Source: Afipia sp.
Lineage (GTDB): Bacteria; Pseudomonadota; Alphaproteobacteria; Rhizobiales; Xanthobacteraceae
Reading direction: 5' to 3'
Length of the DNA: 64,000 nucleotides
Assembly (NCBI GenBank): GCA_017308575.1
Contig: JAFKEQ010000002.1
Span: 312,832-376,831 of the forward strand
This document shows, in pieces, positions 34,956 to 42,679 of the stretch. A program made the position numbers and the translations under genes. Positions within the stretch are counted from its first letter, which is position 1. Every line of letters begins with the position of its first letter. The notes under the pieces were generated by a model, which worked only from the letters and a program-made list of their open reading frames with translations, ran no database searches and was not told the DNA's origin.

Positions 34956-36197
34956 TCAGCGCGGCCTAGGCGGCGATTGTGATGCGCGAGGGCCGCGCAT
35001 CCGCGCCAGCAATTCGGCGGTGGGCCATGAATCGGCGGGCAGGCCATATTTCATCTGCACGGTCTTGACCGCGATGCGGCTTTGCTGACCGAGGATGCCG
35101 TCGATCTTGCCGACTTCGAAGCCCTGCTTCGCGAGCAAATGCTGCAGTTCCTTGATCTCGTTGAACGGCAGTTGCGCGACATGCGCCGCGGGCTTGCGCA
35201 TCGGCGCCGCACCCGCAATGCGCGTGGCGAGATAGGCCGCCGTGGTGGAATAGATCAGCGAGTTATTCCACTCGGTGTACGCCGCAAAATTCGGATAGGC
35301 GAGAAAAGCCGGTCCGGTGCGGCCCATCGGCAGCAGCACGGAAGCAGGCAGATCGTCGTTCGGCAATGGACGTCCGTCGGCATAGGTCACGCCCCAGGAG
35401 GCCCATTTCGCGCGCGGATGCTTGATGGTGAGATCGGCTTGATCCCATGGCAAATTCGCGGGCACGCGGATTTCCTGCAGCCATGGCTCCCCACGTCGCC
35501 ATTTCAGTCCGGTCGCGATGTAATGCGCTGTCGAGCCGATCACGTCCGGCGCGCTGTGCAGCAGATCACGGTGGCCGTTGCCGTCGTAATCGACGGCATA
35601 GTCGAAATAGTGACGCGGCAGAAACTGCGTCTGTCCGAGTTCACCGGCCCATGAGCCGATCATCTCGGCGGGCGAGAGATCGCCGCGGTCGATGATCTTC
35701 AATGCGGCGATGGTCTCGTCATGAAACATCTGTGCGCGGCGGCAGTCGTAAGCCAGCGACACCAGCGAGCGCAGCGTCGGAAGCTTGCCCTGCACCGCGC
35801 CGAAGTCGCTTTCCAGCGCCCAGAATGCGGTGATCACCGCCGGCGGCACGCCGTATTCCTTTTCGGCGCGAGTGAAGGCCTGCGCGTAGGTCTGGATCAG
35901 CTTCTGGCCGCGCACGCGCCGTCCTTCCGATGCCATGCGCCCGGCGAACTCCGTGAAGATCTGGCCGAAGACACGCTGGCCGCGGTCGCGATTCACGATG
36001 CCCTGATCGTAGACCATGTAGGGCGAGGCGGCGGCGATCGTCCGCTGTGAGACGCCGGCGGCGATGGCATCCTGTTTCAGTTGATTGAGAAATTGATCGA
36101 AGTTGTGGCCGCCGTGGCAGCGCGCGCCGCTCTGGGCGAGGGCGGGCGTTGCAAACAAACTGAGGGCAAGCAGGGCAGCGTAAAAGGAGCGGGTCAT
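34956..36197 (-). CDS. Lytic murein transglycosylase (MltB/SltB family) with peptidoglycan-binding domain
   Basis: A 413-residue periplasmic enzyme cleaving peptidoglycan glycan strands. It begins with a signal peptide, MTRSFYAALLALSLFATPALA. The SLT_2 domain carries ITAFWALESDFGAVQG with the catalytic Glu, followed by GSWAGELGQTQFLPRHYFDYA and DGNGHRDLLHSAPDVIGSTA. Residues about 340-400 form a PG_binding_1 domain (LQHLLAKQGFEVGKIDGILG). No lipobox is seen, so it is probably soluble. An alternative ATG at 36212 adds five residues before the signal peptide. Confidence 0.9.
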   Translation of the reverse strand: MTRSFYAALLALSLFATPALAQSGARCHGGHNFDQFLNQLKQDAIAAGVSQRTIAAASPYMVYDQGIVNRDRGQRVFGQIFTEFAGRMASEGRRVRGQKLIQTYAQAFTRAEKEYGVPPAVITAFWALESDFGAVQGKLPTLRSLVSLAYDCRRAQMFHDETIAALKIIDRGDLSPAEMIGSWAGELGQTQFLPRHYFDYAVDYDGNGHRDLLHSAPDVIGSTAHYIATGLKWRRGEPWLQEIRVPANLPWDQADLTIKHPRAKWASWGVTYADGRPLPNDDLPASVLLPMGRTGPAFLAYPNFAAYTEWNNSLIYSTTAAYLATRIAGAAPMRKPAAHVAQLPFNEIKELQHLLAKQGFEVGKIDGILGQQSRIAVKTVQMKYGLPADSWPTAELLARMRGPRASQSPPRPR

Positions 36198-36303
36198 GAA
36201 TGAAGTCTGCATCCGGTGATCACAGCGGGAGGGGATATCGAAGATGTCGCAAGCTTATCCGAAGTTCGATGCGATGGCGATTGATCCGGAATCCGACGGA
36301 CGA

Positions 36304-37740
36304 TCAGTCGGATGAGAATCCGAACGGCACGCTGAGGCGCCGATAGTCGTCGGGCAACAGTTCGCGGCCAATGGGAAGCTCGGACCGCGCGGCGCATGTC
36401 GGTCGATGGCAGACGCGGCAGGCGACACCGATCGGCGTCGGCGCATCGGCGCGTGGGCCGGCTTCATCGCGGGTATAGATCAGCTTGTCGGCATGTTCGG
36501 CGGCACAGCCGATCGCGATGGCGCGCTCCACACGGACCGCGCCGAACGAGCCGCCACCTGCGGTCACTGTGCGGGCGATGGAGAAAAAGCGCTGGCCGTC
36601 CGGCAATTCCAGCCATTGCGTCACGATCTGGCGCGGCGTCTTGAAGACGCCATGCACCGACCACAACGGACAGGCGCCGCCATGCTTGGCGAAAGGAAAG
36701 CCCGCGCCGTCGAGCAGCTTGGAGATGTTTCCGGCCGGATCGACGCGGATCAGGAAGAACGGCACCTTTTCCGAGCCGGGTCTCTGCAGCGTCGTGATGC
36801 GATGCGCGGTCTGTTCGAAACTGGTGCCGAACTGGCGCGCCAGCGCTTCGAGGTCGTAACGGCGCGTTTCCGCCGCCTTCGCGAAGGCAGAATAAGGCAT
36901 GATCAGCGCGGCGGCGGCGTAGCTCGCGAGCGAGCGATGCGCCAGCAGCCTGCCGCTTTTGGAGGAGAACTGGCCGGCTTTCAGCGCGGCCTCGATCTCG
37001 TCGTTGAACTCGAGATAGGCGAGCTGCTGCGCCAGTTGAAAGTTGAGGCTCGCCGTATCGAGCGAGTCGTCGAGCAGCACTTCCTTGCGGTGACGGTCCA
37101 GCCGCCGCATGGAGCCGAGCATCACTTCAGCGGGCAAATGGCGCACGCGCAGCTTGTGCTGGCTGTTCAGCCGTTCGGTCAGCCAGGCGGCGCTGGCCGG
37201 TCCCTGCAGGAGCTTTTCGGCGGCATCGTCGAGGTCGGCGAAGTTGTTCTTGCGGGCTGCGAGAAAACGCCGGACTTCCGCGACCGGATCGTTGGCGTCG
37301 AGGCCGCCGCGGCCGGAGCGCGCGACACCTTTCGGGCCCGGCCCCTTGCGGTCCGCCAGCGCAAGTTGCTCCTCGCGATAGGCGGTGTAGAGCCGCAGGA
37401 AGGCTTCCGCGAGCCCCGGATAGCCTATGGCGATATCGCTGATCTCCAGCGGCGGGATGTCGATGTCCGCGAACATCGGCTCCTTGAGCACCGCCTGCAT
37501 GCGCGCGGTGTGATCGGCACCGCCGTCGCCCGCGAGATCCGCAAGGTCGATCTTGTAGGTGCGGGCGAGGCGCAGCAGCATGTCCGCCGTCACCGGCCGC
37601 TGGTTGCGCTCCAGCAGCGCCACGTAAGGCGCGGAAATCTCAAGATCGGCGGCCATATCGGCCTGTGTCAGGCCGAGGTCGCGCCGCAGCCGCCGCAGCC
37701 GCGGACCCATGAAAACCGAACGGATTGTCGATGTCGCCAT
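36304..37740 (-). CDS. XRE-type short-chain fatty acyl regulator (ScfR/RamB family)
   Basis: A 478-residue regulator. Residues about 11-65 are a helix-turn-helix of the XRE type (RLRRDLGLTQADMAADLEIS, then APYVALLERNQRP). The middle, about residues 190-330, resembles an ImmA/IrrE-like domain without a clear HExxH. The C-terminal part has CRVCHRPTCAAR, a cysteine cluster seen in this family. RamB and related proteins control isocitrate lyase and acetate/propionate genes. Here the gene diverges from isocitrate lyase over 146 bp containing TTGTAA repeats. The ATG at 37740 gives the normal N-terminus; the frame is open for 44 more codons upstream. Confidence 0.85.
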   Translation of the reverse strand: MATSTIRSVFMGPRLRRLRRDLGLTQADMAADLEISAPYVALLERNQRPVTADMLLRLARTYKIDLADLAGDGGADHTARMQAVLKEPMFADIDIPPLEISDIAIGYPGLAEAFLRLYTAYREEQLALADRKGPGPKGVARSGRGGLDANDPVAEVRRFLAARKNNFADLDDAAEKLLQGPASAAWLTERLNSQHKLRVRHLPAEVMLGSMRRLDRHRKEVLLDDSLDTASLNFQLAQQLAYLEFNDEIEAALKAGQFSSKSGRLLAHRSLASYAAAALIMPYSAFAKAAETRRYDLEALARQFGTSFEQTAHRITTLQRPGSEKVPFFLIRVDPAGNISKLLDGAGFPFAKHGGACPLWSVHGVFKTPRQIVTQWLELPDGQRFFSIARTVTAGGGSFGAVRVERAIAIGCAAEHADKLIYTRDEAGPRADAPTPIGVACRVCHRPTCAARSELPIGRELLPDDYRRLSVPFGFSSD

Positions 37741-37763
37741 GATGCGGCCGGCCGGATGGTGGA

Positions 37764-37804
37764 TTTGTAATGATATTACAGCATTACAACGGAACTTTGT
37801 AAAG
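37764..37804. promoter_or_regulatory. Operator-like repeat cluster between the ScfR/RamB gene and aceA
   Basis: TTGTAATG (37765-37772) and CATTACAA (37782-37789) form a perfect inverted repeat with a 9-base centre. A third copy of the half-site lies in GGAACTTTGTAAAG (37791-37804), which contains the palindrome CTTTGTAAAG. The last site resembles the remembered RamB box of corynebacteria (AACTTTGCAAA) at all but one of those 11 positions. Likely the binding site through which the divergent regulator controls aceA and itself. Confidence 0.65.
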
Positions 37805-37886
37805 TCTGACAATCTTGCTTCGCAGCATCTGGCGATTTGCGCGCTCATGCGTTGAAACAGGGACAACTTCACAAGGGGTCACGACC

Positions 37887-39527
37887 ATGAATTACCAGAC
37901 GCGCAACATCACCGACCAGGCGATCGAAGGCCCGGCTTCCTACGCCGGCGAAATCGCTGCGGCCGAAACGCTGCTCAAGAACCATTCGGCCTGGAACGGC
38001 GTTACCGCCGAGGCCGTGGCGCGCATGCGCCTGCAGAACCGGTTCCGGACCGGCCTCGACGTCGCCCGCTACACCGCGGACGTGATGCGCGCCGATATGG
38101 CGGCCTATGACGCCGATCCGACCAAGTACACCCAGTCGCTGGGCTGCTGGCACGGCTTCATTGCGCAGCAGAAGCTGATCTCGATCAAGAAGCACTTCGG
38201 CGGCAAGACCGATCGCCGCTACCTGTACCTGTCGGGCTGGATGATCGCGGCGCTGCGCTCCGAATTCGGACCGCTGCCGGATCAGTCCATGCACGAGAAG
38301 ACCTCGGTGCCCGCGTTGATCGAAGAGCTTTACACCTTCCTGCGTCAGGCGGATTCGCGTGAACTCAACGACATCTTCCGTGAACTCGACAAGGCGCGCG
38401 AGGCTGGCGACAAGGCGAAGGAAGCTGCGCTGATTGACAAGATCGACAACTTCCAGACCCATGTCGTGCCGGTGATCGCCGACATCGACGCAGGCTTCGG
38501 CAACGCGGAAGCGACCTATCTGCTTGCCAAGAAGATGATCGAGGCGGGCGCCTGCGCCCTGCAGATCGAGAACCAGGTGTCGGACGAGAAGCAGTGCGGC
38601 CATCAGGACGGCAAGGTCACCGTGCCGCACGAAGTCTTCATCGCGAAAATTCGCGCCTGCCGCCATGCGTTCCTCGAACTCGGCGTGGACAACGGCATCA
38701 TCGTGACCCGCACCGACTCGCTCGGCGCGGGCCTCACGCAGCAGATCGCCGTCAGCCACAAGCCGGGCGACCTCGGCGACCAGTACAACAGCTTCCTTGA
38801 TTGCGACGAAGTTGACGCGACCAAGGTCGGCAACGGTGATGTCATCATCAGCCGCAATGGCAAGCTGCTGCGTCCGAAGCGCCTGCCGAGCAACCTGTAC
38901 CAGTTCCGCCCCGGCACCGGTGTGGATCGTTGCGTGCTCGACAGCATCACTTCGCTGCAGCACGGCGCTGACCTGCTCTGGATCGAAACAGAACGTCCGA
39001 ATATCGCGCAGATCGCCGAAATGGTCGATCGCATCCGCGAAGTCGTTCCGAACGCAAAGCTTGCCTACAATAACTCGCCGTCGTTCAACTGGACGCTGAA
39101 CTTCCGCTGGCAGGTGTTCGATGAGTGGAAGGCGGCCGGCAAGGACGTCAGCAAGTACAACCGCGCCGACCTGATGAAGGTGGAGTACGATGAGACCCCG
39201 CTGGCGATCGAAGCCGACAAGCTGATCCGCACCTTCCAGGCGGATTCGGCGAAGCGCGCCGGCATCTTCCACCACCTGATCACGCTGCCGACCTATCACA
39301 CGGCTGCGCTGTCGACCGACAACCTCTCGAAGGAATACTTCGGCGACCAGGGCATGCTCGGCTACGTGAAGAATGTTCAGCGTGCGGAAATCCGCCAGGG
39401 CATTGCCTGCGCGAAGCACCAGAACATGGCCGGCTCCGATATCGGCGACGACCACAAGGAATACTTCGCGGGTGAAGCGGCCCTCAAGGCTGGCGGCGTC
39501 CACAACACCATGAACCAGTTCGGCTAA
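37887..39527 (+). CDS. aceA: Isocitrate lyase
   Basis: First enzyme of the glyoxylate bypass: isocitrate to succinate and glyoxylate. This 546-residue form is the longer bacterial type. The catalytic signature is SDEKQCGHQDGK, with the active-site Cys in KxCGH. VIADIDAGFGNAEATYLLAK supplies Mg-binding residues, and TRTDSLGAGL and NNSPSFNWT are also conserved. The ATG at 37887 has AAGGGG 8 bases upstream. It is probably cotranscribed with the DUF4170 gene 29 bases downstream and ends at the terminator at 39800. It allows growth on acetate and fatty acids, which links it to the beta-oxidation operon in this window. Confidence 0.95.
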   Translation: MNYQTRNITDQAIEGPASYAGEIAAAETLLKNHSAWNGVTAEAVARMRLQNRFRTGLDVARYTADVMRADMAAYDADPTKYTQSLGCWHGFIAQQKLISIKKHFGGKTDRRYLYLSGWMIAALRSEFGPLPDQSMHEKTSVPALIEELYTFLRQADSRELNDIFRELDKAREAGDKAKEAALIDKIDNFQTHVVPVIADIDAGFGNAEATYLLAKKMIEAGACALQIENQVSDEKQCGHQDGKVTVPHEVFIAKIRACRHAFLELGVDNGIIVTRTDSLGAGLTQQIAVSHKPGDLGDQYNSFLDCDEVDATKVGNGDVIISRNGKLLRPKRLPSNLYQFRPGTGVDRCVLDSITSLQHGADLLWIETERPNIAQIAEMVDRIREVVPNAKLAYNNSPSFNWTLNFRWQVFDEWKAAGKDVSKYNRADLMKVEYDETPLAIEADKLIRTFQADSAKRAGIFHHLITLPTYHTAALSTDNLSKEYFGDQGMLGYVKNVQRAEIRQGIACAKHQNMAGSDIGDDHKEYFAGEAALKAGGVHNTMNQFG

Positions 39528-39556
39528 CGATCAACTCTCAACCAACGGAGGCTCAC

Positions 39557-39763
39557 ATGAGCAACAGCAATTTCTGGGTAATTGGCGGTGAGTTCGGCTC
39601 GATGAACTTCCACAAGCTGGTGGAAGGGTCGGCCCAGGTCCAGGGTCCGTTCAAGACCCGCAAGGAGGCCGAGGACGCCTGGCGCACGGTCTCCGAAGAA
39701 AATCGCCATCGCGCGGGTGTGCGCTTCTCCATCGTGGAAGAACCGCACCGCGTGCCGGCCTAA
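39557..39763 (+). CDS. DUF4170 family small protein
   Basis: A 68-residue protein, MSNSNFWVIGGEFGSMNF followed by GPFKTRKEAEDAWR and RFSIVEEP, matching the DUF4170 pattern of small alphaproteobacterial proteins. GGAGG lies 8 bases before the ATG. It is 29 bases after aceA and before a strong terminator, so it shares the isocitrate lyase transcript. Function unknown. Confidence 0.8.
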   Translation: MSNSNFWVIGGEFGSMNFHKLVEGSAQVQGPFKTRKEAEDAWRTVSEENRHRAGVRFSIVEEPHRVPA

Positions 39764-39799
39764 CCAACTCCCGGGCGGGGTTCGTCGCCCGCCCCATTC

Positions 39800-39837
39800 A
39801 CGGCCCTGTTCCGATTCCGGACAGGGCCGTTTTTTTG
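39800..39837 (+). terminator. Strong intrinsic terminator of the aceA operon
   Basis: ACGGCCCTGT (39800-39809) pairs perfectly with ACAGGGCCGT (39821-39830) and is followed by seven T residues. Textbook Rho-independent terminator after the DUF4170 gene. Confidence 0.92.
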
Positions 39838-39940
39838 TTTGACGGCTGGAATTTGCGGGCCCGGCGGCGCTTGCGGGGGATAGGGTTACTGATAGATTAA
39901 GGGGATCAAAACAAAGGTACGATTCCGGGGTTTTCAGGTC

Positions 39941-40501
39941 ATGGCGGAAAAGAGCGCTCCAGGCGAATTGGCAGGCCGGCCGACCCGGCTGCGCGATGCC
40001 TTGCGAAAGGCGCGGATCGAGGCCGCGGACCGGACCGGCGTCGTTGTCGATCTGCGCGACGCCGAGGTTGCCCGCCTTGAGATCATGAACGAGGCGCTCG
40101 ATTCGCTGTTTTCGGAGATTCCAGCCGGGGTCGATCTGTTCGACCGGGGCATCAGTCAGGGCGATTCGCCGCGGCTGTGGATCGATTCGGTCGCTCATAT
40201 TTCCATGGGCCGTGACAAGCGCATCTATCGTTTCACGCAGGACACCCGCTTTGGCCGCATCGTGCTGGCCGAATCGCATGACGTACCGGTGATGGTCGAT
40301 GCGGTCACCGATTACATCGCCCGCCGCATGATCGAGCGCGAGCATGCGATGATCGTCACGCCGGCTCCGGCCGCCGAACCTGCTGCCGCCGTCGCTCCGG
40401 TGAAACGCCATAGCGGCGTGTGGACCTTTGCGTTCGGATTTGCCGCTGGCCTTGCCGCGCTGTTCGGTTTCGCGCTGGTGATGGCGCTGCGGCAGATTTA
40501 A
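39941..40501 (+). CDS. Conserved hypothetical protein with C-terminal membrane anchor
   Basis: A 186-residue protein. Residues about 10-140 are soluble (RLRDALRKARIEAADRTGVV and IYRFTQDTRFGRIVLAESHD are notable). An Ala/Pro-rich linker (TPAPAAEPAAAVAPV) follows, then one hydrophobic segment, FAFGFAAGLAALFGFALVMAL, at the end. It would be a tail-anchored inner-membrane protein with the bulk in the cytoplasm. I recognise no named domain. It converges with the phosphoesterase gene, overlapping by 4 bases. Confidence 0.72.
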   Translation: MAEKSAPGELAGRPTRLRDALRKARIEAADRTGVVVDLRDAEVARLEIMNEALDSLFSEIPAGVDLFDRGISQGDSPRLWIDSVAHISMGRDKRIYRFTQDTRFGRIVLAESHDVPVMVDAVTDYIARRMIEREHAMIVTPAPAAEPAAAVAPVKRHSGVWTFAFGFAAGLAALFGFALVMALRQI

Positions 40502-41388
40502 ATCAGCCGCTCGTTCTTGATTTCGCCGAGCTTGTTGCCGGAAAATCCGCGCACGCGATGATCGCAGCGCCACGCGTCGCCCTCACGCATCACCGAGAAA
40601 AGATTGTACGCTGCCGGGTGATTGTGCCCGAGCGCGGCGGCGGAGGCCGACGGCACGCCGATGGCGGGAATTCGTCCGCGCGGACCGTCGAGCCATACCG
40701 TGGCATAGCGATGATCGTGGCCATGCAGGACGAGTTCGGCGCCATGCCGCGCGATGACATCCAGCAGTTCGTCTGAATCATGCAGCCGTGCTGCCCAGCG
40801 CCCGGGCGATGTTTTCGGCGGGTGATGAATCATCAGAACGCGAAACAGATTTTCCTCGGCTGTCTGCTGGAGCAGTTTCGCAAGCGCCTCGCGCTGTCGG
40901 TGTCCGAGACGTCCCGTGGCCATGAAGGGCGCAGTGGGAATGGCCGTCGACAGGCCGATCAGCGCCAATGGACCTCGCCGCCGCAGATACGGGAAATCGA
41001 TGGTAGGTGCGTCTTCGTCGCCGCGAAGATACTCCGCCCATGCGTGCGGAAAATGATCGCGAAAGCCGCGCACATAAGCGTCGTGATTGCCGGGCACCAG
41101 CGAGACATCGTCCGGCGTGCCGACGCTCTCCAGCCACTTGCGTGCTTCGGTGAATTCCATCGGCAGCGCGATGTTGACGAGGTCGCCGGTGACGGCGATG
41201 TGATCCGGCCGCTGCGCGTGGATGTCCGCGACAATATCTTCAAGAATGTCGCGGCGATGAACCAGATGACGTTTGCGCCGCCAGTTCAGGTAGCCGATCG
41301 CGCGCTTGCCAGCGAGTTCGCGCAGGCGTGGCTGCGGCATCGGGCCGAGATGCGGATCGGACAGGTGGCCGAGGAGGAAAGAGCTCAT
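40498..41388 (-). CDS. Metallophosphoesterase (calcineurin-like)
   Basis: A 296-residue phosphoesterase with the five metal-binding motifs: LGHLSDPHLG (DxH), VTGDLVN (GDxxN), LVPGNHDAY (GNHD), MIHHPP (H) and VLHGHDHRY (GHxH). It resembles class III phosphodiesterases such as cAMP phosphodiesterase-like and Icc-type proteins, but the substrate is not clear. The ATG at 41388 places motif 1 at residue 7, as usual; the frame continues upstream only by chance. Confidence 0.88.
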   Translation of the reverse strand: MSSFLLGHLSDPHLGPMPQPRLRELAGKRAIGYLNWRRKRHLVHRRDILEDIVADIHAQRPDHIAVTGDLVNIALPMEFTEARKWLESVGTPDDVSLVPGNHDAYVRGFRDHFPHAWAEYLRGDEDAPTIDFPYLRRRGPLALIGLSTAIPTAPFMATGRLGHRQREALAKLLQQTAEENLFRVLMIHHPPKTSPGRWAARLHDSDELLDVIARHGAELVLHGHDHRYATVWLDGPRGRIPAIGVPSASAAALGHNHPAAYNLFSVMREGDAWRCDHRVRGFSGNKLGEIKNERLI

Positions 41389-41493
41389 CGCGGCGTGACC
41401 GTTGCGGACCGAAATGCTATCACGCCGTGCATCCTTACGCTGTTCCTTCAACGGGGCATTGCTTAGCACGATGGCCGCACGGAATCTCGCACG

Positions 41494-41979
41494 ATGAACA
41501 TCCAGGATATCCGGCGGCGGTCCGAACCCTTCCTCCGGAAGGTTTTCCATTTTTACTGGCGGTTCGCCCGGGGCATGACCCTTGGCGTGCGTGCGGTCGT
41601 GCTCGACGGCGAGAACCGGGTATTTCTGGTCAAGCACAGCTATGTGTCCGGCTGGCATCTGCCGGGCGGCGGTGTCGAGACCGGTGAGGCGTTTCTGGAG
41701 TCGCTCCGGCGCGAGCTGATCGAGGAAGGCCGGATCGAAATGACAGGCGAGCCGCGCCTGCATGGCCTGTTCTTCAACCGCCGGATCTCGCCCCGCGATC
41801 ATGTCGCGGTCTATGTGATCCGCGACTATCGGCAGGACCGGTTGCCGGAGCCGAATCGGGAAATCGTTGCGAGCGGCTTTTTCGCCGCTGCCGATCTGCC
41901 GGAGGGGACCACCCGCGGCACGCAGGCGCGGATCGCCGAGGTGCTGGACGGCGTGCCGCTGGCGCAGGACTGGGTTTAG
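41494..41979 (+). CDS. Nudix hydrolase
   Basis: A 161-residue Nudix protein. The Nudix box is GGVETGEAFLESLRRELIEE followed by GRI, which fits Gx5Ex7REUxEExGU except that the last Gly is Arg. The N-terminal RFARGMTLGVRAVVLDGENR is the usual first strand. It hydrolyses a nucleoside diphosphate-linked compound that cannot be specified. Next gene on the same strand is a GNAT acetyltransferase, 51 bases on. Confidence 0.85.
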   Translation: MNIQDIRRRSEPFLRKVFHFYWRFARGMTLGVRAVVLDGENRVFLVKHSYVSGWHLPGGGVETGEAFLESLRRELIEEGRIEMTGEPRLHGLFFNRRISPRDHVAVYVIRDYRQDRLPEPNREIVASGFFAAADLPEGTTRGTQARIAEVLDGVPLAQDWV

Positions 41980-42030
41980 CCGTCAGTCATGTGGACCCGG
42001 ACCGCGCCAGATGCTAATTCGCGATCCATC

Positions 42031-42549
42031 ATGTCCGATCTTTCCCTGACCATTCTGGCCGAGACCCCCGGCGACGAACAGGCCATCGAGCGCCTGCACG
42101 AACGCACGTTCGGGCCGGGCCGTTACGCCCTTAGCGCCTATCGCCTGCGCGAGCATGTCGACCATCTGCTCGATCTGTCGTTCACCGCGCGGATCGGCAC
42201 GCTGATGGTCGGTTCGGTGCGGCAACTGCCCATCTGCGTCGGCAATACGCCTGCGCTGTTGCTTGGGCCGCTGACCGTCGAGCCACCGTTCCGCGACCGT
42301 GGCGTCGGGCGTGCGCTGCTCGATCGCGCGTTGGGCGACGCCAAGGCGAAGGGAAATGGCCTCGTGCTGCTGGTCGGCGACGAGGCCTATTACAGCCGTG
42401 TCGGATTCATGCGCATTCCGAAAGGCCGGGTGACAATGCCCGGACCGGTCGATCCCGGCCGTCTGCTGGTCCGTGAATTGAACGAGGGCGCATTCGAGGG
42501 CGTCGACGGCGCGGTTCGCCCGGACTGGACTTTCGCAAAAGCAGTTTAA
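42031..42549 (+). CDS. GNAT family N-acetyltransferase (YhbS-like)
   Basis: A 172-residue GNAT protein. LLLGPLTVEPPFRDRGVGRALLDRA holds the acetyl-CoA pyrophosphate-binding motif (R-x-x-G-x-G/A) and EAYYSRVGF the C-terminal strand-helix block typical of the YhbS group. The ATG at 42031 removes 14 unrelated residues of open frame. It ends 10 bases before an intergenic palindromic repeat. Acceptor unknown. Confidence 0.85.
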   Translation: MSDLSLTILAETPGDEQAIERLHERTFGPGRYALSAYRLREHVDHLLDLSFTARIGTLMVGSVRQLPICVGNTPALLLGPLTVEPPFRDRGVGRALLDRALGDAKAKGNGLVLLVGDEAYYSRVGFMRIPKGRVTMPGPVDPGRLLVRELNEGAFEGVDGAVRPDWTFAKAV

Positions 42550-42558
42550 CGGGAAAGT

Positions 42559-42676
42559 CGACCTCTCCCCGTTTACGGGGAGAGGTCGGATTGCGAAGCA
42601 ATCCGGGTGAGGGGCAGGCTCCGTTACGCGATTTGGCCCTCACCCCAACCCTCTCCCCGCAGGCGGAGAGAGGGAG
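42559..42676. repeat. Composite intergenic palindromic repeat
   Basis: Three nested or adjacent palindromes: ACCTCTCCCC / GGGGAGAGGT (42561-42570 and 42577-42586), GGATTGC / GCAATCC around 42588-42604, and GGGTGAGGGG / CCCTCACCC farther apart, followed by CCCTCTCCCC with GGAGAGAGGG. This looks like the rhizobial intergenic mosaic element that recurs many times per genome. It lies between convergent genes and may act as a terminator. Confidence 0.75.
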
Positions 42677-42679
42677 ACA

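Noticed and set aside
37869..39503. A 544-codon open frame antisense to isocitrate lyase
   Set aside because: It lies entirely within aceA on the other strand. The composition (many Val, Arg, Asp and Ala) is that of a shadow frame of a high-GC gene.
42559..42676. A CRISPR array or transposon end
   Set aside because: There are no evenly spaced direct repeats or transposase gene; the pattern is nested palindromes.
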